The translations under genes were made by a program, and so were the position numbers. This document shows, in pieces, positions 14,157 through 23,417 of a stretch of DNA of 64,000 bases. The notes under the pieces are model-generated. The model saw nothing but the letters and a program-made list of their open reading frames with translations, did not search any database and was not told the origin of the DNA. Within the stretch, counting starts at the first letter, position 1, and each line of letters starts with the position of its first letter. This DNA is from Robiginitalea sp. SC105 (GTDB taxonomy: Bacteria > Bacteroidota > Bacteroidia > Flavobacteriales > Flavobacteriaceae): positions 1,054,001-1,118,000 of the forward strand of contig NZ_JACLZF010000001.1 of NCBI RefSeq assembly GCF_014243345.1, read 5' to 3'.

Positions 14157-15089
14157 CTATCCGGCAACCCGCTGGCGCTCGGTGAGGAAGGTGTTGAGCA
14201 CACGGGCAAAAGGGTCTGCCACGTCCACCCCGGTGTACTTGATGTCGTACTGCCCGCAGATCAGCTGGATGGAGCGGACATAGGTGTCCAGGGCCTCCCG
14301 GTAGGAGTCGCGGATGGACCCGGGGTAGAGGTCCACGTGCCGGCCAGTCTCCACGTCCAGGAACCGCTTGGGGGTGTTTTCGAAGTCAAAGTCGAGTTCG
14401 GTGGCCTTGTCGGTGAGGTGGAAGAGGATCACCTCGTGTTTGTTGTATTTCAGGTGGCGCAGGGCTTCGAAGAGCTGTTCGTCTGCCACGCTGTCCTGGA
14501 AGAGGTCCGAAAAAAGGACCACCAGGCTGCGGCGTTTGAGCTTCTCGGCGATGAGGTGGAGGTGGGTGTGCAGCTCGGTACCTTCGCCCCGCCGGTTGGC
14601 GGCGCCCAGTTCGCTGAGGGTGGCCAGCAGCATCTGGTAATGCCGCTCGCTGCCCTTTTCCGGGGCGTAGTATTCGTAGGTGTCGGAGAACAGGCTCAGG
14701 CCCACCGCGTCCCGTTGTTTTTTCAGCAGTTCCATCAGGGCGGCGGCCGCCAGGACGGCGAAGCCCATCTTGTGGAGGTGGCCCAGGTCCAGCTTTTTGA
14801 TTTCCGGGTAGTACATGGAGGCCGAACTGTCCAGGATCAGGTGGCAGCGGAGGTTGGTCTCCTCCTCGTACCGTTTGGTGTAGAGCTTGTCAGTTTTGGC
14901 AAAGAGCTTCCAGTCGATGTGCTTGGTGCTCTCCCCCGTATTGTAGATTTTGTGTTCGGCAAATTCGGCGGAGTACCCGTGGAAGGGACTCTTGTGGATG
15001 CCGCTGATATACCCTTCCACCACCTGCCGCGCCAGCAGGCCCAGGTTTTCGAAAAGGGGAGCATTGTGGAGTTCCGATCTGAGGTCCAT
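14157..15089 (-). CDS. DUF58 domain protein (VWA-like, MoxR-associated type)
   Basis: 310 residues. The DUF58 signature is seen in FAEHKIYNTGESTKHIDWKL and YTKRYEEETN. It is followed by LILDSSASMYYP, a degenerate MIDAS-like D-x-S-x-S motif, and RRSLVVLFSDLFQD, typical of the von Willebrand A-like fold. Family members usually work with MoxR-type AAA ATPases in assembly or activation of membrane or metal-containing complexes; no moxR gene is adjacent in this window. The ATG at 15089 directly precedes MDLRSELHNAPLFENL, the normal N-terminus of the family. Confidence 0.9.
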   Translation of the reverse strand: MDLRSELHNAPLFENLGLLARQVVEGYISGIHKSPFHGYSAEFAEHKIYNTGESTKHIDWKLFAKTDKLYTKRYEEETNLRCHLILDSSASMYYPEIKKLDLGHLHKMGFAVLAAAALMELLKKQRDAVGLSLFSDTYEYYAPEKGSERHYQMLLATLSELGAANRRGEGTELHTHLHLIAEKLKRRSLVVLFSDLFQDSVADEQLFEALRHLKYNKHEVILFHLTDKATELDFDFENTPKRFLDVETGRHVDLYPGSIRDSYREALDTYVRSIQLICGQYDIKYTGVDVADPFARVLNTFLTERQRVAG

Positions 15090-15225
15090 GGGTTAAAGAT
15101 ACAAAGCACCGGGAGATGCAACACACAAGGAAATGCCAAATGCCCCTCCCGGCAGGTAGGAGGGCCCTTTTGGCAGGGGGGCGGGCCCGGGGAGGCGGCG
15201 TTTACGCTGTGACCAACGGGCATAA

Positions 15226-15260
15226 AAAAATCCCCCGGGCCGCAAGGCGAGGGGGATTCC
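15226..15260 (-). terminator. Terminator of trxA
   Basis: On the minus strand GGAATCCCCC, a loop, GGGGGATTTTTTT forms a stem of eight pairs (15229-15236 with 15251-15258) followed by seven T. It lies 25 bases after the thioredoxin stop. Confidence 0.8.
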
Positions 15261-15284
15261 TTAAGTTGTTACCGGCAGGGCTGC

Positions 15285-15602
15285 TTACAGCAGGGCGTCG
15301 ATTGCCTCTGCGTAAACCTTTTTGGGGCTCACGCCTACCTGGCGGTTTACGATTTCCCCGTCTTTGAAAACCAGCACGGTCGGGATGTTCCGCACGCCGT
15401 ATTTGGCGGCAAACTGCTGGTGGACGTCCACATCCACCTTCCCTACCACGGCCTTGCCGTCGTATTCCTGGCTGAGTTCTTCTATGATCGGGCCGACCAT
15501 CCGGCAGGGGCCGCACCAGGCTGCCCAGAAGTCCACTACTACCGGTTTGTCGCTCTTGAGTACTACCTCGTCGAAGGTAGCGTCTGTTATTTCTAATGCC
15601 AT
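15285..15602 (-). CDS. trxA: Thioredoxin
   Basis: 105 residues from ATG 15602 (MALEITDATFDEV). A longer frame starting at 15638 adds 12 residues absent from other thioredoxins and would overlap the promoter. The active site WCGPC sits in VVDFWAAWCGPCRMVGP, and the cis-proline loop is in VRNIPTVLVF. It reduces protein disulfides using thioredoxin reductase, which is not in this window. The gene is monocistronic, with its own promoter and terminator. Confidence 0.97.
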   Translation of the reverse strand: MALEITDATFDEVVLKSDKPVVVDFWAAWCGPCRMVGPIIEELSQEYDGKAVVGKVDVDVHQQFAAKYGVRNIPTVLVFKDGEIVNRQVGVSPKKVYAEAIDALL

Positions 15603-15625
15603 TGTCGCTTCAATTTTGATTACTG

Positions 15626-15633
15626 CAAAGTTA
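15626..15633 (-). promoter_or_regulatory. -7 box of trxA
   Basis: TAACTTTG on the minus strand, 23 bases upstream of the chosen ATG, fits the Bacteroidota TAnnTTTG element and supports the shorter start. Confidence 0.6.
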
Positions 15634-15763
15634 GTCAATTATTTGGCCGTTCCCTTACACGGCCGGTATTCGTTTTGTCGATGTCCCGATTGATGCAACC
15701 TATTTGCCTTCCAGAGGGTTAGCCTCAACAAAACCCTTCGCCGCACTTCGGGCATCCCCGGAC

Positions 15764-18700
15764 TCAGTTCAGTTTGTAATGCACTTCCCGGTCCCGCAGG
15801 GAATTGAGCAGTTCCGAGCTGATATGCACCTTCTGCTTCCGGCTGGAGAGCTGCACCTTGATGGCCTCGTCCATCTCGTAGACCACGAAATTCAGCGGGT
15901 GCTGCCCCTTGTACGAGCGGAGCATGTCCTTGAGCTCCCGGATGCGCTTTTCGTGCAGCTGGCCAATATCCAGCTGGATGGTCAGCTTTTTGGCATAGGC
16001 CTCCATCACGTCCTGCAGCAGCAGGACCTGGTTGTACTGCAGGCGGGGTTCGCCTTTCTTGCCCGTATCCCGGTTGACCCAGCCCTCCCTCACGAAGACC
16101 TTGAGGTAAATAAAGGCGTTGATGGTCAGGAAGTGCCTGAACTTCAGGTATTCCTCCCCGAATATCTTGAATTCAAACGCATCCGAATAGTCCTCCAGGG
16201 TGAAGATGGCCCACCCCTTGCCGTTTTTAGATATCCGGTGCTGTACGTCGGTGATCACCCCGGCCAGGCTGAGCTCGCGGTTGAGGTAGGGGGAGAGGTC
16301 GTTCAGGGCGTAGATTTCCGCATTGCAGAAGGCCTGGATTTCCGTCTTGAAATCGTCCAGGGGATGGCCGGAGATGTAGATGCCCACCACCTCCTTTTCC
16401 CGCTTCAGGGTCTCCATGGTGCCCCATTCCTCGCAGGGCGGGATTTCGGGCTCGGCGATCTGTACCTCGCTGCTGCCGCCGAACAGGCTCACCTGGGAGG
16501 AGTTCTCGCTCTCCTGGAAGCGGGCGCCAAAGCGGATTACCTTTTCCAGGAAGCTTACCCCGTCCGTGCCTGCGTCGAAGAACTGCGCCCTGTGGGCATT
16601 GCCCAGGGAATCGAAGCCGCCGGCCAGCGCCAGGTTTTCAAAGGCTTTTTTATTGGCCGCCCGCAGGTCGATGCGCTTGGCCAGGTCAAAGATAGACTCG
16701 TAGGGCCCGTCCGCCTTGCGGTTTTCCACGATGGTCTCCACGGCGGAACGCCCCACCCCCTTGATGGCGCCCATGCCAAAGCGCACCTGGTTGTCCTTGT
16801 TGACGGCAAACTTGTAATAGGATTCGTTGACATCCGGGCCCAATACGTCCAGGCCCATCCGACGGCATTCCTCCATAAAGAAGGTCACCTGCTTGATGTC
16901 GTTCATGTTGTTGGACAGCACGGCGGCCATGTATTCGGCCGGGTAGTGTGCCTTCAGGTAGGCCGTCTGGTAGGCGATGTACGCATAGCAGGTGGAGTGG
17001 CTCTTGTTGAAGGCGTAGGAGGCAAAGGCTTCCCAGTCCTTCCAGATCTTCTCCAGCACCGCCCGGGGGTGCCCTTTGGCCTCGCCCCCGTCCAGGAACT
17101 TGGGCTGGAGTTTCTGCAGGAGGGCAAAGATCTTTTTCCCCATCGCCTTCCGCAGCACGTCGGCCTCGCCCTTGGTAAAACCGGCGAGTTTCTGGGAAAG
17201 CAGCATCACCTGCTCCTGGTAGACGGTGATCCCGTAGGTCTCCTTCAGGTATTCCTCCATTTCAGGGAGGTCGTAGGTAATCTCCTCCTCCCCGTGCTTG
17301 CGTGCGATAAAACTCGGGATGTACTCCATGGGCCCGGGCCGGTAGAGGGCGTTCATGGCGATCAGGTCGTCGAAGACCGTGGGCTTGAGGTCCTTCAGGT
17401 GCTTCTGCATTCCCGGGGATTCGTACTGGAAGATGCCCACGGTCTCCCCCCGCTGGAAGAGCTCGTAGGTTTCCGGGTCGTCCAGGGGGAAGTCGTCCGG
17501 GACGAGCTCGATCCCCTGACGGGCCCTGACGATCTTTACGGTGTCCTTGATGAGCGTCAGCGTCTTGAGCCCCAGGAAGTCCATTTTCAGCAGGCCGGCG
17601 CTCTCTACCACGGAGTTGTCGAACTGGGTGACGTAGAGGTCCGAGTCCTTGGCGGTGGCCACAGGTACGAAGTTGGTGATGTCGTCCGGCGTGATGATGA
17701 CCCCGCAGGCGTGGATCCCCGTATTCCGGAGCGATCCTTCCAGCACCCGGGCCATGTTGACGGTCCGGGCCTCCAGGTCTTCCCCTTCGGAAAGGTTGAG
17801 CAGTTCGTTCACCTTCACCAGGTCGTCCGACCGGAATTTCTTTTTGAGTTCCGCCTCGTCCTGTCCAAAGATCTTGGCGAGCTTGGACATGTTCGGGATG
17901 AGCTTGGCGATGCGGTCCGCGTCATTCAGGGGCAGGTCCAGCACCCGGGCGGTGTCCCGGATGGAGGATTTGGCCGCCATGGTGCCGTAGGTGATGATCT
18001 GGGCTACCTGGTTGGCGCCGTACTTGCCGATCACGTAGTCCATGACCCTGGAGCGCCCCTCGTCGTCGAAGTCGATATCGATATCCGGCATGGATACCCG
18101 GTCCGGGTTGAGGAACCGCTCAAACAGCAGGTCGTACTTAAGCGGGTCGATGTTGGTGATCCCCAGGCAGTAGGCGACCACGGAACCGGCTGCCGACCCC
18201 CGTCCGGGGCCAACGGATACATCCATGTTCCGGGCCTCCCGTATAAAGTCCTCCACAATCAGGAAATACCCGGGGTACCCCGAGTTTTCGATGGTGGATA
18301 ATTCAAAGTCGATGCGCTCCCGCATGGCGTCCGTCAGTTCGCCGTAGCGCCGTTCCGCGCCCTTGTAGGTGATGTGCCGCAGGTAGGCATTTTCGCCCCG
18401 CTTTCCGCCATCGGCCTGGTCTTCGGCTACCTTGAATTCCTCCGGGATCTCGAATTTCGGGAGGAGGACATCCCGGGCCAGGTCAAAGGGGGTGATCTTT
18501 TCGATGACTTCCCCGATGGTCTGGATGCTCTCCGGCAGGTCCCGGAAAAGCTCCTTCATTTCGTCGGCAGACTTGAAGTAGTACTCCTGGTTGGGCAGGC
18601 CAAACCGGTAGCCGCGCCCCCTGCCGATGGGGGTCGCCTGTTTCTCGCCCTCCTTGACGCAGAGCAGGATGTCGTGGGCCTCTGCATCCTCCTTTTTCCG

Positions 18701-20125
18701 GTAATACGTATTGTTGGTAGCCACCAGGGACACCCCGTGCTTCCGGGCCAGGGGTACCAGGCTCTGGTTGGCCCGGTCCTCGTCCTCCTGCCCGTGCCGC
18801 ATGACCTCCACGTAGAGGTCCTCCCCGAATTGCTCCTTCCACCAGAGCAGCGCCTCTTCGGCCTGCTGCTCCCCCTGGTTCAGTATTTTGGAGGGCACTT
18901 CCCCGTACAGGTTCCCGGTCAGGACGATCAGGTCTTCCTTGTAGCGCTCCACCACTTCTCGGTCGATCCGGGGGACGTAGTAGAAGCCCTCCGTGTAGGC
19001 AATGGAGGACATCTTGGCCAGGTTGTGGTAGCCCTTCTTGTTCTTTGCCAGCATGACCACCTGGTACCCGTAATCCTTGACCGATTTGTTGTTGCGGTCC
19101 TCGCAGACAAAAAACTCGCAGCCGATAATGGGGACGAGTTCCCGCTTACCCGCAGCCCGGTCTTCTTCGGAAAGGTTGCTGTTGTAGGCCTTCACCTCCC
19201 GCACAAAGTGGAAGGCGCCCATCATGTTGGCGTGGTCGGTCAGCGCAACGGCGGGCATGCGGTACTCGGCTGCTGCCGACACCAGGTCCCGGATGCCCAT
19301 GGTCGATTGCAGGACCGAGAACTGGCTGTGGTTGTGCAGGTGGGCAAAATCCACTTCCTCCAGGGCCCTGGCGTTTTCGCGGATCTCGGCCCGGGTCAGG
19401 CCGGGGTCTTCGCTGGCAGTGGCCTCGGCCAGCTTCCGGGAGGCCTCCTTCAGGTTCGTATGGGCAATGCCCACCGGGGCAACCGGGCCCGGGTTTACCC
19501 GGTCAAATGCCTCGAAATACCCGGGGGCCACGCCGAGTTCCTCCGGGCTGAATTTGCGCCTGCGAACCAGTTCCAGGAAGCACCGGGTGGTCGCCTCCAC
19601 GTCGGCCGTGGCGTTGTGGGCCTCCTCGAAGGGTTCCCCGAAGAGGTGCAGGTGCAATTCGGTGAGGGTGGGCAGCTTGAATTTCCCGCCCCGTCCCCCC
19701 GGCAACTGGCAGAGGGCTGCGGTCGTTTCCGTACAGGTATCCAGGACCGGGAAGCCGGCGAGCGGGTTTTCGCCCCCGGCCCGGTAGAACTCGGCCCCCA
19801 TCACGTTGATGTCGAAGCCGACGTTCTGCCCGACCAGGAAACGGGTTTGCGACAGGGCCCTGCGCAGTTCCCCCAGCACTTCGTCCAGGGGGAGCCCCTC
19901 TTGCAGGGCCAGGTCGGTGGAAATACCGTGGATCTGTTCGGCGTCGTAGGGGATGTTGAACCCATCGGGCTGCACCAGGGCGTCGTACTGGTCAACCAGC
20001 CTGCCTTCCCCGTCGTGGAGCTGCCAGGCGATCTGTATGCAGCGGGGCCAGTTGTCGGTATCGCTGACAGGTGCGTCCCAGCGTTTGGGGAGTCCGGTGG
20101 TTTCGGTGTCAAAAATCAGGTACAT
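15764..20125 (-). CDS. dnaE: DNA polymerase III alpha subunit fused to an N-terminal 3'-5' exonuclease
   Basis: 1453 residues, against about 1160 for a plain DnaE. Residues 1-185 are a DnaQ-type proofreading domain: Exo I DTETTG at 6-11, Exo II NVGFDIN with Asp105, Exo III HNATAD with His170 and Asp175. After a linker comes the PHP domain (AHLHNHSQF at 261-269). The polymerase core follows, with GPGRGSAAGS and the catalytic PDIDIDF near 678-684, then the helix-hairpin-helix and an OB-fold near the end. The one protein can therefore polymerise and proofread. Such fusions are known in Flavobacteriia. All exonuclease residues are intact. Confidence 0.97.
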   Translation of the reverse strand: MYLIFDTETTGLPKRWDAPVSDTDNWPRCIQIAWQLHDGEGRLVDQYDALVQPDGFNIPYDAEQIHGISTDLALQEGLPLDEVLGELRRALSQTRFLVGQNVGFDINVMGAEFYRAGGENPLAGFPVLDTCTETTAALCQLPGGRGGKFKLPTLTELHLHLFGEPFEEAHNATADVEATTRCFLELVRRRKFSPEELGVAPGYFEAFDRVNPGPVAPVGIAHTNLKEASRKLAEATASEDPGLTRAEIRENARALEEVDFAHLHNHSQFSVLQSTMGIRDLVSAAAEYRMPAVALTDHANMMGAFHFVREVKAYNSNLSEEDRAAGKRELVPIIGCEFFVCEDRNNKSVKDYGYQVVMLAKNKKGYHNLAKMSSIAYTEGFYYVPRIDREVVERYKEDLIVLTGNLYGEVPSKILNQGEQQAEEALLWWKEQFGEDLYVEVMRHGQEDEDRANQSLVPLARKHGVSLVATNNTYYRKKEDAEAHDILLCVKEGEKQATPIGRGRGYRFGLPNQEYYFKSADEMKELFRDLPESIQTIGEVIEKITPFDLARDVLLPKFEIPEEFKVAEDQADGGKRGENAYLRHITYKGAERRYGELTDAMRERIDFELSTIENSGYPGYFLIVEDFIREARNMDVSVGPGRGSAAGSVVAYCLGITNIDPLKYDLLFERFLNPDRVSMPDIDIDFDDEGRSRVMDYVIGKYGANQVAQIITYGTMAAKSSIRDTARVLDLPLNDADRIAKLIPNMSKLAKIFGQDEAELKKKFRSDDLVKVNELLNLSEGEDLEARTVNMARVLEGSLRNTGIHACGVIITPDDITNFVPVATAKDSDLYVTQFDNSVVESAGLLKMDFLGLKTLTLIKDTVKIVRARQGIELVPDDFPLDDPETYELFQRGETVGIFQYESPGMQKHLKDLKPTVFDDLIAMNALYRPGPMEYIPSFIARKHGEEEITYDLPEMEEYLKETYGITVYQEQVMLLSQKLAGFTKGEADVLRKAMGKKIFALLQKLQPKFLDGGEAKGHPRAVLEKIWKDWEAFASYAFNKSHSTCYAYIAYQTAYLKAHYPAEYMAAVLSNNMNDIKQVTFFMEECRRMGLDVLGPDVNESYYKFAVNKDNQVRFGMGAIKGVGRSAVETIVENRKADGPYESIFDLAKRIDLRAANKKAFENLALAGGFDSLGNAHRAQFFDAGTDGVSFLEKVIRFGARFQESENSSQVSLFGGSSEVQIAEPEIPPCEEWGTMETLKREKEVVGIYISGHPLDDFKTEIQAFCNAEIYALNDLSPYLNRELSLAGVITDVQHRISKNGKGWAIFTLEDYSDAFEFKIFGEEYLKFRHFLTINAFIYLKVFVREGWVNRDTGKKGEPRLQYNQVLLLQDVMEAYAKKLTIQLDIGQLHEKRIRELKDMLRSYKGQHPLNFVVYEMDEAIKVQLSSRKQKVHISSELLNSLRDREVHYKLN

Positions 20126-20321
20126 GGGCAGGTCCAGGGATCAGGAGGATAAAATTATACAAATGGTACGGGCTGGAAAAACCTAGTTTTTATGAGTTAT
20201 CAACGATGCTTCCTGTATGTAACCATGGCAACCGGGATCTGATTGTTTGCTCCTAAATATAGCAAACCCGGCGCATTGGCCGGGATTGCAATTAACTTAA
20301 AACGTATTTGTCAGGGTCGTT
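20126..20321. other. Intergenic region upstream of dnaE
   Basis: It holds the leader of dnaE and the 3' side of the PA2169-type gene. A hairpin AACCCGGCGCATTGGCCGGGATT (20267-20289) could end the latter gene. No RNA gene was recognised. Confidence 0.35.
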
Positions 20322-20777
20322 TCAGGAAACTACCTGTTCATACATCTTGGAAGTGTTGAGGGCTGCCTGTATGGCATTGCGCTGGTTCCTGAGGAGCTGC
20401 TCCGTGGATGGCGGCAGTACGTTCTCCTTGTTGCCGAGGATTTCATCATACCGCTCCAGGGTGGCCTTTTCGCCGCGCTCCACTTCTTCCAGGATGCGTT
20501 CGGTTTCATTGCCGGTGAGGGTACTGGTCAAATTCATCCAGGTCCTGTGCAGGTCCCCTTTGACGCTGCCTCCCTTATCGGGCAACTCGCCGAATTCGCG
20601 GATTTCGGCCTTCAGTTCGTGTCCGAACATGTTGCGCTGTTTTACCTTATCGTTTAAAAATTGTTTGACGGCAGGCACTTCCACCTTGTCGGCGGCCAGC
20701 TTATAGCCCTTTTCCGCATCGTATGTCTTTTCGAGTAAATCGTTTAACTGATTCGAAATTTTTTCTGTGTACTTCAT
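20322..20777 (-). CDS. PA2169-type four-helix bundle protein (DUF2383)
   Basis: 151 residues, all helical. EKISNQLNDLLEKTYDAEKGY opens the first helix; AVKQFLNDKVKQRNMFGHEL and ERILEEVERGEKATLERYDEIL are the characteristic later helices, resembling ferritin-like bundles but without a clear di-iron E-x-x-H set in the expected register. Members are often induced in stress conditions; their role is unknown. It has its own leader of about 290 bases shared with the divergent rpsP gene. Confidence 0.85.
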   Translation of the reverse strand: MKYTEKISNQLNDLLEKTYDAEKGYKLAADKVEVPAVKQFLNDKVKQRNMFGHELKAEIREFGELPDKGGSVKGDLHRTWMNLTSTLTGNETERILEEVERGEKATLERYDEILGNKENVLPPSTEQLLRNQRNAIQAALNTSKMYEQVVS

Positions 20778-20969
20778 GGTCTATCTTCATTTTAGTGGTT
20801 ACAAGTAGTTGCCGGCTTTCAGCAACACACCCATAGTATACATTCCAAAATGCTAAATATCAAATAATTAGCATTTTTTATAATCCCCTTAACATCTTTT
20901 GGGAAGGCAAGGAGGGGCCCCGGGGTCCAAATTTTTGGTTTCTAGGCTGGGCACAACGGGAAAATGATT

Positions 20970-20977
20970 TATATTTG
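20970..20977 (+). promoter_or_regulatory. -7 box upstream of rpsP
   Basis: TATATTTG, the consensus TAnnTTTG element, lies 97 bases before the S16 start. The start site would be near 20984, leaving a leader of about 90 bases with no recognised riboswitch. Confidence 0.65.
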
Positions 20978-21074
20978 CACCCGCTTAAGGCAGAAATGCC
21001 AATGGGCTGAACAGCGCCAAAAGCTGTAAACAGGATTAATAACCGGGGTCGGGCACCCCAAAATTTAATGTGAT

Positions 21075-21785
21075 ATGCCAGTAAGAATCAGACTTCAGAG
21101 ACACGGTAAAAAGGGAAAACCTTTTTACTGGATTGTAGCAGCCGATGTACGTGCCAAACGCGACGGCCGCTTTCTTGAAAAACTCGGGATCTACAACCCG
21201 AACACCAACCCCGCCACCATCGAGATCGATATGGACCAGTCCGTTCAGTGGCTGAACAACGGGGCACAACCCAGCGAAACAGCACGCCGTATCCTCTCCT
21301 ACAAAGGGGTACTCATGAAACACCACCTGATGGGAGGCGTCCGCAAGGGAGCCCTCAGCGAGGAAGAGGCCGAGAAGAAATTCCAGGCATGGCTGGATGA
21401 AAAGGCACAAAAAGTAACCCAGAAAACCGAAGGCCTGGAGAAAGCCCGGGAAGAGGCTCGTGCCAAGGCACTGGAAGCCGAAAGGGAAGCCAATGAGAAA
21501 CGCAAGGCTGCGGCCGTAGAAGAGGAAGCTCCCGAGGCTGCCGAAGCCGAAGCGACTGCCGAAACACCCGAAACCCCCGAAGCGGTAAGTGCCGAGGCGG
21601 AGGTGGAAGCCGTAGAGGAAGCCCCCGAGCCGAAGGCCGAAGTAGCCGAAGCCGAAGCGCCTGCCGCTGAGGAAGCCAAGGAAGAGAAGAAGGAGGCTGC
21701 CGCTGAAGAAGCCAAAGAAGAGAAGCCCGCCGCTGCCGCTGAAGAGGCTGATAAAAAGCCCGCTGCGGATAGCGAGGAGAAATAA
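21075..21785 (+). CDS. rpsP: 30S ribosomal protein S16 with long acidic C-terminal tail
   Basis: 236 residues against about 80-90 in most bacteria. Residues 1-85 are ordinary S16 (MPVRIRLQRHGKKGKPFYW, DGRFLEKLGIYNPN). A coiled-coil-like stretch follows (EKKFQAWLDEKAQKVTQK, EKAREEARAKALEAEREA). The last 90 residues are almost only Ala, Glu, Pro and Lys, built from imperfect repeats such as EEAKEEK. Extended S16 is common in Bacteroidota, but the tail here is long. It probably protrudes from the ribosome; its role is unknown. It is followed after 5 bases by rimM. Confidence 0.97.
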   Translation: MPVRIRLQRHGKKGKPFYWIVAADVRAKRDGRFLEKLGIYNPNTNPATIEIDMDQSVQWLNNGAQPSETARRILSYKGVLMKHHLMGGVRKGALSEEEAEKKFQAWLDEKAQKVTQKTEGLEKAREEARAKALEAEREANEKRKAAAVEEEAPEAAEAEATAETPETPEAVSAEAEVEAVEEAPEPKAEVAEAEAPAAEEAKEEKKEAAAEEAKEEKPAAAAEEADKKPAADSEEK

Positions 21786-21790
21786 GCCGG

Positions 21791-22324
21791 ATGGCCATGC
21801 GCAAGGAGGACTGCTTTTACCTTGGTAAGATTGTCTCCCTCCATGGTTTCAAAGGCGAATTGCTGGCGAAGTTAGATACTGACGAGCCGCATTTATACGA
21901 AAATCTGGAATCGGTGTTTGTTTCCCTGGGGAACAACCTGGTTCCATTTTTTTTGCGGCAATGCCGCCTGCATAAGTCCCGGTTGCTGCGGCTGCGTTTT
22001 GAGGATATCGATTCCGAGGCTGCTGCCACCCGGCTGCTGGGGGCACCCCTCTACCTGCCGCTTCAGATGCTGCCCGCCCTGGAGGGAAACAAATTCTACT
22101 ACCACGAAGTCATTGGTTTCCGGCTCCACGATTCCCGGTTCGGGGATGTGGGTGAGATACGCGCGGTAAACGACCAGGGCGCCCAGGCGCTGTTCGTGGC
22201 CGACAAGGACGGGCGCGAAGTGCTGATCCCGGTCAGCGATGATTTCATCGAAAAAGTGGATCGCAAAGGGCGCACCATCCATATCCGGACCCCCGAGGGC
22301 CTGATCGAACTGTACCTGGGCTAG
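21791..22324 (+). CDS. rimM: Ribosome maturation factor RimM
   Basis: 177 residues. The N-terminal beta-barrel holds YLGKIVSLHGFKGELLAKLD, and the PRC-barrel half holds YYHEVIGFRLHD, QGAQALFVADKDGREVLIPVSDDFIEKVD. It binds S19 in the 30S head during assembly. Pairing with rpsP is a conserved operon, but trmD and rplS, often next, are absent; instead the convergent sugar isomerase gene follows. Confidence 0.96.
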   Translation: MAMRKEDCFYLGKIVSLHGFKGELLAKLDTDEPHLYENLESVFVSLGNNLVPFFLRQCRLHKSRLLRLRFEDIDSEAAATRLLGAPLYLPLQMLPALEGNKFYYHEVIGFRLHDSRFGDVGEIRAVNDQGAQALFVADKDGREVLIPVSDDFIEKVDRKGRTIHIRTPEGLIELYLG

Positions 22325-22373
22325 CGTTGCCGCTCCAATAGCCGGCGCTGCCCCCACCCGAATCATCCGTTTT

Positions 22374-23417
22374 CTAGCTCAAAGCCTCCCGGCAGAAATC
22401 CAGGCATTTCCTGACTTCGGTGATGGCATTTGAGCCTTCCGGGATATCGTATTCGAGTTCGATGGTCCCCGGGAATTCGTACTGGTTGTTTTTCATGAGT
22501 TGCAGGGCTTCCCGGATGGGCGTGTCCCCGCTGCCCCAAACCACATTCCCCTTGCCGTTTGCCGGTTTTTGGCGGTCCTTGAGGTGCATGCTCCGTATGC
22601 GGTAGAACTTGTCGCGCATAATCGCCAGGGGTTCGGCATTGCCGGCTGCCACATAGTGCCCGAGGTCCAGGTTCAGTGCATTGAAGGTCGATTGTTTCAG
22701 GGCCGTATCCCAGAAGGTGGGGGTTTGCTGCTCGTGCCCGTGATAGGCCACGAAGATGCCGTGTTTGGCACCCATCTTCCCCAGTTTCAGGGTATGGGCG
22801 TCATTGTCCGGGTGCTCCAGGGTCACATGGCTGGCACCCAGGGCCTTCGCCGCACGGATCCCCCAGTCGATCTCCGCGTCCGTATTGTCCATGCCAAAGG
22901 CGCGGGGCTTGAAGGCGTAGATGGAAACCCCGGCATCCGCATACATCTGGCGGAGTTTCTGGAAGGGTTCCATGGAGGTTTGTTCCCTCCAGGCGGCCAC
23001 CTCCTTGTTGTAGGCTTCGCTCTGGGCCTGCAGGTCGGCGAATTCCCGCTGCTGGTCCGCGGTGAGTTCCCCGTCGCGCTGGGCCCTGCGCAGTCCGAAG
23101 TACCGGCGGAAGTCCACCGGGTTTTCGGGTTTCCCGGCGAAGGACTCGGCAGGGTCCCCCATCAGTTCAACGGCGTTGATACCACAGTCTTTTACATATT
23201 GCAGGGTCGCCTCGGCGCTTTGGTCTGGCATGCTGCGGAAGGAATAGGTAATGACCCCCAGCTGTACCCCGTTGATCACTGAGGCGGAAAGCCCCGGGCT
23301 TTTGATCAGTGCCGGCCCGGCAAACAGGCGGGAGCCGCCCAGGCCGATCCCGGCGCCTGCCAGTGCGGCCGTGCCGATAAATTTGCGGCGCGATACGCCT
23401 TGCTTTTCATTTTTCAT
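22374..23417 (-). CDS. Exported sugar phosphate isomerase/epimerase-like TIM-barrel protein
   Basis: 347 residues. A twin-arginine-type leader (SRRKFIGTAALAGAGIGLGG) directs export. The AP-endonuclease-2/xylose-isomerase-like barrel shows LQYVKDCGINAVELMGDP, GASHVTLEHPDND, HGIFVAYHGHEQ, NALNLDLGHYVAAG and GTIELEYDIPEGSNA, with His and Glu/Asp metal ligands in place. The start overlaps the stop of the upstream dehydrogenase by 4 bases, so both enzymes are made together. A role in converting an oxidised or keto sugar is likely, not shown. Confidence 0.85.
   Translation of the reverse strand: MKNEKQGVSRRKFIGTAALAGAGIGLGGSRLFAGPALIKSPGLSASVINGVQLGVITYSFRSMPDQSAEATLQYVKDCGINAVELMGDPAESFAGKPENPVDFRRYFGLRRAQRDGELTADQQREFADLQAQSEAYNKEVAAWREQTSMEPFQKLRQMYADAGVSIYAFKPRAFGMDNTDAEIDWGIRAAKALGASHVTLEHPDNDAHTLKLGKMGAKHGIFVAYHGHEQQTPTFWDTALKQSTFNALNLDLGHYVAAGNAEPLAIMRDKFYRIRSMHLKDRQKPANGKGNVVWGSGDTPIREALQLMKNNQYEFPGTIELEYDIPEGSNAITEVRKCLDFCREALS

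Noticed and set aside
15704-20152. Long open frames of 865 and 592 codons opposite dnaE
   Set aside because: They mirror the codon pattern of the GC-rich dnaE gene on the other strand and show no domains; the dnaE frame carries all expected motifs.
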